From contig JAYWHR010000079.1 in the NCBI GenBank assembly GCA_043777675.1, positions 1-64,000 on the forward strand: 64,000 nt of DNA, written 5' to 3'. This document shows, one piece after another, positions 38,814 through 48,900 of this stretch (positions within the stretch are counted from its first letter, which is position 1; each line of letters begins with the position of its first letter). Source of the stretch: JANMDU01 sp043777675 (GTDB taxonomy: Bacteria > Pseudomonadota > Gammaproteobacteria > Burkholderiales > Burkholderiaceae_C). The notes beneath the pieces are model-generated. The model was not told the origin of the DNA. It saw only the letters and a program-made list of their open reading frames with translations, and searched no databases. Made by a program: the position numbers and the translations under genes.

Positions 38814-39746
38814 ATGGTCACTAAAAAACCAAAAGGCCTCGGCATGGGGCTCGAAGCCCTACTCGGGCCTAAAGTCCAAGATGCGCCTGCGCAAGCCGTG
38901 AGCAACTTTGGCGCATCCAACCCCGGCCAGCCTCACAGCTTAAAGCTCGATGATCTCGTGCCCGGCCAATACCAGCCGCGCACCCGGATGGATGAAGGCG
39001 CTTTGTACGAGTTGGCCGAGAGCATCAAGGCGCAAGGTATCATGCAGCCGATCCTCGTGCGGCTTTTATCTCATGGCAAAAACGCGGGCAAATACGAGAT
39101 CATCGCAGGCGAGCGCCGCAGCCGCGCCGCTCGCTTAGCGGGCTTGGATAGCATCCCCGTGCTGGTGCGCGAAGTGCCCGATGAAGCCGCCGCAGCGATG
39201 GCGCTGATTGAAAATATCCAGCGCGAAGACCTCAATCCATTGGAAGAAGCCCAAGGTTTGCAACGCCTGATTCAAGAGTTTGGGCTCACTCACGAAAGTG
39301 CCGCCCAAGCTGTAGGCCGCAGCCGCAGCGCTGCATCTAACTTGCTTCGCCTCCTGAATTTGGCCGATCCGGTACAAACCATGCTGATGGCCGGTGACCT
39401 AGACATGGGTCATGCGCGAGCCCTGCTTGCCTTGGATCGCGCCAACCAAATCACCGCTGCCAGTCAAATTGCGGCCAAAAAAATGTCTGTGCGCGAAGCG
39501 GAAAGCTTGGTGAAAAAGCTCTCCGCAGAATTCTCTCTCGCACCTCAAAAGCCGGGCAAAGAGAAATCCCGCGATATCAAGCGCGTGGAAGAAGAGCTGT
39601 CTGATTTGCTCACAGCACAAGTGGATATTCGCGTGAAAAAACGCGTGAAACGCCACGGCAAGTTCGAAGAACAAGGTGAGCTAGCGATTCAGTTTGGTTC
39701 GTTAGAAGAGCTCAATGGTTTGATCGAACGGCTACGCAGGCCCTAA
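38814..39746 (+). CDS. parB: ParB/Spo0J chromosome-partitioning protein
   Basis: A 310-residue ParB. N-terminal basic start VTKKPKGLGMGLEALLG. CTPase/ParB box: LVPGQYQPRTRMDEGALYELAESIKAQGIMQPILVR and GKYEIIAGERRSRAARLAGLDSIPVLVRE. Central HTH: IQEFGLTHESAAQAVGRSRSAASNLLRLLNL. C-terminal dimer part DLLTAQVDIRVKKRVKRHGKFEEQGELAIQFGSLEELNGLIERL. It spreads along parS and helps segregate the origin with ParA. parA is normally adjacent but is not in this window, and no convincing parS is visible. Confidence 0.95.
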   Translation: MVTKKPKGLGMGLEALLGPKVQDAPAQAVSNFGASNPGQPHSLKLDDLVPGQYQPRTRMDEGALYELAESIKAQGIMQPILVRLLSHGKNAGKYEIIAGERRSRAARLAGLDSIPVLVREVPDEAAAAMALIENIQREDLNPLEEAQGLQRLIQEFGLTHESAAQAVGRSRSAASNLLRLLNLADPVQTMLMAGDLDMGHARALLALDRANQITAASQIAAKKMSVREAESLVKKLSAEFSLAPQKPGKEKSRDIKRVEEELSDLLTAQVDIRVKKRVKRHGKFEEQGELAIQFGSLEELNGLIERLRRP

Positions 39747-39836
39747 ACTTTGTCACGCAAACGGGCATTGCGATGACTGAGTGTGTCATGGGTGAAGCAC
39801 TGTTATCTGACGAGTGCTTATCTGCAACACTTACAC

Positions 39837-39850
39837 GTGAATTTATTCAC
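39837..39850. promoter_or_regulatory. Palindrome upstream of giant surface-protein gene
   Basis: GTGAAT-TT-ATTCAC, a perfect 6 bp inverted repeat with a two-base spacer, lies 126 bases before the start of the giant gene, in the 229-base gap after parB. It could be a regulator binding site; no family can be named. Confidence 0.3.
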
Positions 39851-39975
39851 ATATGCGTCAAATTGTATTAAATAAAGCAATTTGAACAGGGCCTTGTACG
39901 CCTTAATGCAGGCTAGAGAAAAACTGAGCAGCGATGGCTGCTTGGAGAAATTTAACTGCATTGAGGACAACTGGC

Positions 39976-42900
39976 ATGGGATCGAACAAATTATGGCGCG
40001 CAAGCTTGCTCGTCTTTGCCGGGCTGGTCAACGCTGGATTCGCTTTGGCAGCATCAGATTTCAATATCTCTGCCTTCAATTACGATAATCAGCCAACGCC
40101 ATTGGCCACCAGTATGACCACCATGTTCCGCGTGAGCGTGGGCAGCGTGGGTGATGCTCCGACGCCTGGCATCCCTGTTCGCGTGAGCATACAGGTACCT
40201 GCTGGCATCGCTGTTGTTGCAAGTAGCATTCCAAGCTACTGCGTATTGGTTGGTGCGGCTGCCGCCAGCCCATCAACTGCCGGCACTCAGATTTTGCAGT
40301 GCACTTTGCCCGACGGTGCAATCGCCGGCGCAGGTACGAGTGAGGAAATCGCGTTCGTCGGTCGCGCGGTAGTTCCAAACGCTTCAGCCTACAGCGCCTC
40401 TGCCTGTATAGATAACACTTTTGGAACAGAATACCCTGTAGCCCCTAGCAACTGTCAACCTTATCCTGGCGACTCGGATACGAGCAATGACGTTGGTACG
40501 ACACTCGCGCAAATCAACGCGGCTAACGACCTGAGCATCTTAGTCAGTCCAGTTGCTCCTGAGAACGTGACGACGGGTTCGCCCTACACCTTCACCGCGA
40601 AGGTGTCGACCAACGGATTAGATGAAGTGCCTGCAGGCCAAGTGCAAGCAGAGTTCAACTTACAACCAGGTTTCCAGAATGCATCCGCTGCAGCGATCAG
40701 CGCCGCTTCCCCGGGTTGGACTTGCACCGTGACCGGCGCAAAGGTCACTTGTATTCTGATCGCGGCTGTGCCCAGCAATCCCAGCGGCAATACAGTGGGC
40801 TTGCCTGATATTCGCATCCCCGGTGTGATCGTTGCAACAGCAGGCACGGTGGCCATTGACGCTTCTGTAGAAAGTAATGACATCACGTCAAACGTGAGTG
40901 ATCCAAAGCCAGAGAACAACGGCCCGATTGTCAAAACACTCAATGTCTCAGCAGGTGGCAATGTTCGCGCAGAAAAAAGCTTCTTAGGGCAAGCAGGAGT
41001 GGCAACGGCCGCAGTCAACGGAACGACAACGGTGCGCATTGGCGCATCTTTGGATGCAGGCAGCGCTCCCTTACCTGCAGGCGCAACGGTTACCGACAAC
41101 TTCAGCGGCATGATCGCTCAGGGATTCGCCGTGGGTACGCCACCCGCCGGCTGCGTCTTCGCCACGCCGGTGATGACTTGCACGACGACAGCTCCCCTTA
41201 ATGCGGGAAGCTCGGTCTTCTTTAACATCCCGCTGACAAACCCAGCGGTTTTACCAGCGGTGACGACGGGGGTGAATCAAGCAGTGGTCACGCCACCTGC
41301 AGGATTCACAGACTCCAATCCTACCGACAACACGCGTAGCTTGCCATATCAGGTCGTTGCGCCGTACGCTGATTTAGAAATCATTCCTGTTGTTGGTGCC
41401 CGAAAAGTGCCGCTGGGCGCCACGATCTTACGCGGGGTCACCATTCAAAACAATGGCCCACTGGCGGTCACTTATGGCCCCAGCGCACCACTGCGTGCTT
41501 TCGGCAATATCGCGCCACAAGAAAATGGCGGAACAGGCGTACCGACTTGCCCACCGATGCCAATCGGTATTTGGCAAAACTGTAGCGTGCAAGGCACGCG
41601 TCTTTTGTTTGACACAGGCAACAGCGTCGGTACCTTGCCAGTAGGCGCAAGCACCGTGCCCGCAACTTTTACCAGTACTGCGCCTGTCAGCCCGGCTGCA
41701 GCAGGCAGCGGCCCGGCAACTCAAGTCTGCGCTGGGCAACAAATTCTAGATCTACTCTCTTTGTCACCTTCCACCGGCCCGCAGCCAGCAGAGCGTACAG
41801 GTGCAAGCGGCGTCAATGGCCCAGCAAGTGAATATGCCAACGATTGCAAATTATCGCGGGGAATCGAATACATCAACGCCGCAGTCTCATCCGGTGATCT
41901 GCAAATCACGAAAACTGTTGCAACGCTAACTGCTGGCCAAGTATGCGATCCCAGCACATCAGGCTTTGCGACGGCGCAAACGTTGGCTGCCATCGCCACC
42001 AACGACAATGCACTGTGCTTTCGCATGGAAGTGAAAAATGAAAACCCGAATCGCCCAGGCGTGGTTTGGGGTGGCGCACCGGCCGTGTACACCCACGGCA
42101 CAGCGCCTGACTATTTCATTGAAGATACATTGCCCATGTACTGGGGTATCACGGGCACCTCTGGTGAGAATCTTCCCAGCCCCCAAGCCTTTACATTAGC
42201 GCCTGTGCTAAACGCTGGAGCCGGGGAGGCTTGCAGTTTAACGGGCTCAAATATTCGCTGCAATTTGAAGAGCTTGGCTCCAAATGCAACTCGCGTGCTT
42301 TACGTCAGAGTAGCGCGCGGTATGTTGGATGGCACATTCGTCAATACTGCAAACACTGATTCAAATAACTTGCTCGAGCCGGATGACGTGCCGGGATCTA
42401 GCGGGTTTGCAAACAACTCGGCCACAGCCACATCGGTTGTCAATCCCGTGGTGGATTTACAAGTCACAGCCAAAGCATTGAGCCCTAACCCAATACCAGT
42501 CGGTAAGTTAGGCCAATATGTTTTTACGTATCGTAATCTGGGTCCGAATCCATCTCAACAAGCGCGCGTCGAAGATGTGATCGACACGACACGTTGGGAA
42601 ATTGTTGGTACCCCAATCAATACGCGAGGGGAAGCTTGCGTGTTGGTGGCCAATACCCCTGCAGTAGGACGCACGACGGTTCGATGTGACTTGAGTACGA
42701 CACCGTTTGCACGTACTGAAGAATTTCAAGTCGTGATTTCTGTGCGCCCATTGTTTCCCTATGCACAGCCTGCTAATAGCGCCGATGGCTTCAGCGACGG
42801 CGTTGGCTCACCGGGCTATATCAACCCAGGCAATGGCTTGCCTCTAAGCGTGCCTGTTAGTGGGATGCCTGGTTACACCAATACTGCGCAGATCACCACG

Positions 42901-45900
42901 ACGCGTGCGATTGAGGTCGAACGTAGCCTCACGAATAACACCAACTCAGTGCTAGTCAAAGTCGCCCCGCCGCGCTTTGACTTGATCATGTCGAAAACGG
43001 ATTCAGGCTCTGGCTTATTTGGTGATAACTTAAGCTATCCCAACCAAGTTAGCTACCGTGTGACTATGGTCAACAGTGGCGTATCCAAGATCACTGGGGT
43101 ACATGCTGTCGATCTCAAGCCTGTCCTAGCTTCTGGCAATGTAGCCAACTTTGGCGCAACGAGTGCCGTCGTCAACAACGGCGCAACGCGCACCTTAAAT
43201 TTGACCAGCGCCGTCTTTGAAACCAGCTTTACTGACGGAAGAACACCACCGAGCTCAGGCACAACGTGCACGAACAATTCTCCCTTATCGGGGATGATCC
43301 GTTGTGATATGTCCGACGTTGTGGCGCAACGCTATATGCTGCCAGGTGAAAGTATTTCTTGGCGTTTAACGTTTGATGTCGATCCTGCATCACCAACTAT
43401 TCGTGGCAATTTAGTTCTACCCAACCGCATTCGTGGCGCATCCAATGAGGCGCCTTTTGATATGACGTTGCCAGGAACGGTCGATTACGACAAAGACCAA
43501 GTACGCAATGCGACGGAGAACACCACATGGTTCGCGCCTACTGATTTGGCTATTTCAGCCAAGCAGACGATCACGCCAAGCCCTGTCAATCTCAACCAGA
43601 CGGCGCAATTTAACATCACCTTCAACAACAACGGCCCTAGCCCGATTCGCAAGGTTCGCATCACGGAAAACCTTCCACCAGGCTTCACGTTTGTGTCTGC
43701 CAGCTTCGTCAAAATCGGTACGAGCTTGCCCGGTACGTCAGGTGACTATCCCGTCTCTTGCTCGGGCGTAACGACAGTTGTATGTGATATCGGCAATGCC
43801 AATTCAACGAGCGGAGACTTTTCAGCCGGGCCTGCGGCCACGCATTCCGGCCAGCTTCAAGTTATCACGCAAGTGACCAACTGGGCAGCCGTGCAAGCAG
43901 CGGGCTTTGATCCAACAAGTTTAGTGAATACGGCTGTGATTGAGCCAGGCCTCGATCCGTTAAACGATAAGCCTTTGGGCAAAGACAGTGTCAGTAACAA
44001 CAACAACGGGACATCAACGATTGCTGTGTTGAAAACCTCGCTCTCGGGCAAGGTATGTCAAGTGACGCAAGGTACGAGCCAAGCTGATGCAGCCTCCAAA
44101 AACTGCCCCGGCACGGCAGCCATTGCAAACGTCACAATCAAAATCTGTGGCGTGGATGCGTTTGGTAGCAACATTGGCGGTGGCACACCTGCAGCAAATG
44201 CAGATTGCGCCAATCCTGTGACGGGTTTGACGAATGGCAGCGGTGACTGGGAAATTTTGGTGCCGCCAGGCAACTACACCATCGTCGAAACACAGCCGGC
44301 AGGTTTTAGCGATTACACCGAACAAGCTGGTTCTGCAGGGGGTGTGATAGCTACGGGTCCTCAAACAACAGCAATAAATTCAGGACTAAATTTTGGCGCT
44401 TCGCCTGAAGAAAACAAAATCAGTGGTGTGCTGGTTCCAGCCGCTGGCTCTAGTGCGCAGCGCAACCCGATTGGATACAACTTTACCGAAATTGTGAACA
44501 CGGGCTTGTCTGGTTTTGTGTATGAAGATTTAAACAACAATGGCCAAAAGGATGCAGGTGAGCCAGGTATTCGAGGCGCATCTGTGCGCCTGACGGGTGC
44601 GGACTTTGACGGCAACTTCGTAGATATCACTGTCAACACTGATAACAACGGTTTGTATCAGTTCAGTGTCCCGCCATCCAATCCTACTGGCTACACGTTG
44701 ACGCAAATACAGCCTGCTGGATATTTTGATGGCAAAGAACACAAAGGCAACGCCGCGGGCGCGCAAGCTGCGGCAAATGTTGTGGCCAATTCAGAGGCTA
44801 ACAATAGCGCGTTGGGCTATTCGACTGCAGGCAACCCCGTAGCTACAGGGACGACAAACACTGCCACGGACATTATTACCAATGTTGTTTTGGTGGAAGG
44901 ACAAGGGCAATCGCAGCATAATTTTGGCGAGATCCGACCCGGCACCATTACTGGTGTCGTTTATGTTGACAGCAATGGTAATGTGAGTAAGCAGGGCGGT
45001 GAAGTGACTTTGCCCAACGTCACCGTGACTCTGAGCGGCACGGATTTTTTGGGGAATCCGGTTTCTCGCGTCGTGCAAACGAACGCCAGCGGAACCTACA
45101 CCTTTGATGGATTGTTGCCGGGCGATTACAACGTACTCGTGGCCAACTCTCCAGGTTATTCACACACTGGCGCCAGTGTGGAAGGTCCAAATGCTTTAGG
45201 CACACAGTATGCACCGCGCACCAGCGACACCCCCAGCATCACGCCTGCTGCAGGCGCAGCAGCAGGCGGCGCATTGACCCCCAGCATCAACAGCATTCGT
45301 CTTGGCCCCGGAGGCATATCACAGGGCAATAATTTTGGCGAGCGCGGCAGTGATTTGTCCGGTCGTGTTTGTGAAGACTATAACAACGACGGTATTTGCC
45401 AAGCGGGTGAACCAGGCATTGGCGGTGTAACGATCATGCTCACAGGCACGGACGCCGGTGGCAATATCATGACCCGAACAGCAGTCACATCAGGCACTGG
45501 CTTGTGGGTGATCAATGATGTGCCTGCACCAAATGGCACGGGCTATACGCTGGAAGAGGCGCAGCCTGCCGGCTTCTTGGATGGCCGTCAGTCTCTGGGC
45601 TCACTCACGCCTTACGCGGGCGGCGCATCCACCACACCGGGGGCAACCTCGCCTACCGATGTAACGACACCTGCTGTGCGAGATCGCATGACGGGCATCG
45701 TCTTTACATCTGCAAGCCAAGGCTTAAATTACGATTTTTCTGAAGTGAGAGCGGCTAGCTTGCAAGGCTTTGCCTATCTGGACTTGAATCAAAACGGCGC
45801 TCGTGATCTAGGAGCCGAGCCGGGCATAACAGGGGTAACCATTGAACTGACGGGTACGAATGATGTGGGACAGCTGGTCGCCCTAACGACAACTTTGACG

Positions 45901-48900
45901 ACGAGTCCTGACGGCTCTTACAGCTTTGCGAACCTACGCCCAGGTACTTACCAAGTGCGCGAAATTCAGCCTGCTACGCCGAGTGTGTTCGATGGTACGG
46001 TCACAGTAGGCTCTGTCAGTTATGCATTGTCTGGTACGCCAACTGCCGTCGTAGGCGCTGTGATCACGGAGCTACCAAGCGCTGCATCCGGTGCTGGAGA
46101 GGGCGTGCAGGCGATTGTGCTCGGCTCTGGCGCTGCTGGTGCAGGGTACAACTTTGGTGAAGTGCCTAGATTGTCGATTTCAGGGCGCGTTATCCTAGAT
46201 AACAATGCCAACGGCACACTTGAACTTGGCGAGACCGGCCTGCCCAACGTCACCACGACTGTACGTTTATGCGCAGATGCGGCATGCAACACAGTCATCG
46301 CTAGCACGGTGACCCATGCGACTACGGGTAACTATCAATTCAATGATGTGCCACCCGGCAATTACTTTGTGGTTGAAGATCAACCTGCTGGTTATGCATC
46401 TAGCACAGCCAACACAGTCCCGGTGACCTTGACGACGACCAGCGCCTCGGATCGCAATTTCTTGGAGACGGCAGCGCAGATCAGCGGCACGGTGTACAAC
46501 GATAACAACGCAAACGGTGTGTTAGATGCGGGCGATACGCCGATTGTGGGGGCCGTGTTGCGCCTGTGTTTAACCAGCCAGACAAGTGCCTCTTGTGCAT
46601 CAAGCCCCTGGGCAACGGCCACGTCGCTCGCGACGGGCAGCTACACCTTCGCCAACATTCCTGCTCCGCCCGCCGGGAACAGTTATGTGATTGTCGAAGA
46701 TGAAAGCCTCGCGCCGCTCACCACAATAGCCAACGGCACGGCGACTGTCGGCGTTTTGACCGGCGGCACCTCGATGATCAATGGCAGCACCGTGGCGGGC
46801 GAGCAAGGCCCAGCGTTCACGGGCAACAGCACCATTAACGCCATCAGTTTTGTCATGCCAACTTCGCCAGCCATCGGAACTCCGGTGATCGGCTTAGGCT
46901 ACAACTTTGGCGAACGGCCAGAGGCGGGCATCAGTGGCCGTGTGTTTGTAGATCGTGACTTCACCAATGGCACGACAGGTACATACAACTCAGTTACAGA
47001 TACTCCTCTACTCTCCAATGGCGCGACGATGATCACCCTGTGCAGTGCCGACCCCGGCGCTGGCGCTTGCCCACCTTCGAACATTCTCGCAACCACCACA
47101 ACAGCGGCAGATGGCACTTACAACTTCTCCAATGTTCCCGCTGGTAGCTACTGGGTCATCGAAGATCAGCCTGCAGGCTACGGATCTAGTTCGCCCAATG
47201 TGCAGGCTGTCACGCGTTCTGGCGACGCTCCTGTGATTGGTGTGAACTTCGCCGACACGCTTGCCAGCATCTCTGGGCGCGTCTACCAAGATAATGATGC
47301 CAGCGGCGCATCCAGCGCGGGCGATTCGGGTCTTGGCGGTGTCGTTGTGGAGTTGTATTTGTCTGGCAACACGACAACACCTGTGCAAACAACCACTACG
47401 ACGTCAATCAGCGGCACCTACACCTTTGCCAATTTGCCCGCACCTCCGAGCGGCCAGACCTACTTCATCAAGGAAGGCGGCATACCAGCAGGCTTGAATA
47501 ATGGCACAACAACGGTTGGCATATTGTCAGTATCAGGTGCAGCAGCTGCGCCCGTAGGCACGGCCAACAACCCGGCCAGCACCATCAACAACATCAGCTG
47601 GACGCCCACAGTGGCACCGTTCAATGGTTCAGCAGCAAACGGCACGGATTACAACTTCGGCGAGCTTCCCGTCAACAGTATTTCCGGCAATGTGATCCTG
47701 GATCGCGATTTCAATGGCTCCACCAGTTCGGGCGATGTGCCTTTGCCGGTGACAACGACGCTCACCTTGTGCCGTACCAATCAAGAGCCTTGCGTGGGAT
47801 CCAACGTCATTGCCACGACGACCAGCACACTGGGCGGTACCTACACATTCAGTGGCGTGACACCCGGCACTTATTTTGTTGTGCAAGATCAACCGTCTGG
47901 TTATGCATCAAGCTCTTCCAATGTTTCTGCGCCGATCAACGTCACAGCCACTGCGATTAACAATATCAACTTCTATGAAACCGGCGCTCGCCTAAGTGGT
48001 GCGGTTTACTGGGATGCCAACTATTCCGGTGCACTGGATGGAACAGATCCGCGTTTACCCAATGTGCTCGTGCGCTTGTGCCGTGATGCAGCATGTAGCT
48101 CAGTGGTTGCGACTGTCACCACCACAGCCGCAGGTCTCTACCAGTTCGACGACGTGCCCGCGCCAGCAACCGGCCAAAGCTATTACATCGTCGAACCAAG
48201 CTCAATCAACACGGGAACGACGACATTGGGCGATGGGACGACCACCGTTGGTAGCTTTTCAGTTGGCGGTACAGGAGGCAGCAGCAGCGTTGGTATAGCC
48301 AACAGCCTAGCGAGTCGCATCGACAACGTTAGCTGGACACCGCCGAGCACTGTCGTTACGGGTGCACCTGCAGTCATCGGCACAAACTTTAACTTTGGCG
48401 AAGTGGAAGGCTTTGATGTATCGGGTCGCGTCTTTCTTGACCGCAACCGCAACGGCAGCTCAGATGAGCCAGCAGGCAATGGCATGAATGCGGTCGTCGT
48501 TACTTTGTGTCGAACGGCGGCCATGCCTTGCATGGGTAGCAATATCGTCGCCACAACAACAACAGCTACCGACGGTAACTACACCTTCGTCAAAGTACCG
48601 CCCGGAAGCTATTTCATGCAAGAGTCTCAGCCTGCCGGTTATGGCTCTACGCCCACCTTGTCTGCGCCTTCCGTCACCGATGTGCGCCCATTCACTGTGA
48701 GCGGCGCGCCTTTAGCAGGCATTGATTTCGCCGACACGCTCTCGAGCATCAGTGGTTTGGTCTATTTAGACAACAACGGTGATCAATCCTTGAATCCAGC
48801 CGAAACTGTGCGCTTGCGAGGCATCACCATCACGCTTGCTGGCATGGATGCCAATGGCGAGAGCATCTCGCGCACCACACAGACTGCCGCAGACGGCACG

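Noticed and set aside
39826..39850. A parS-like site near parB (CACGTGAA)
   Set aside because: Only about 10 of 16 positions match the parS consensus, and the right half is AT-rich; it fits the separate palindrome better.
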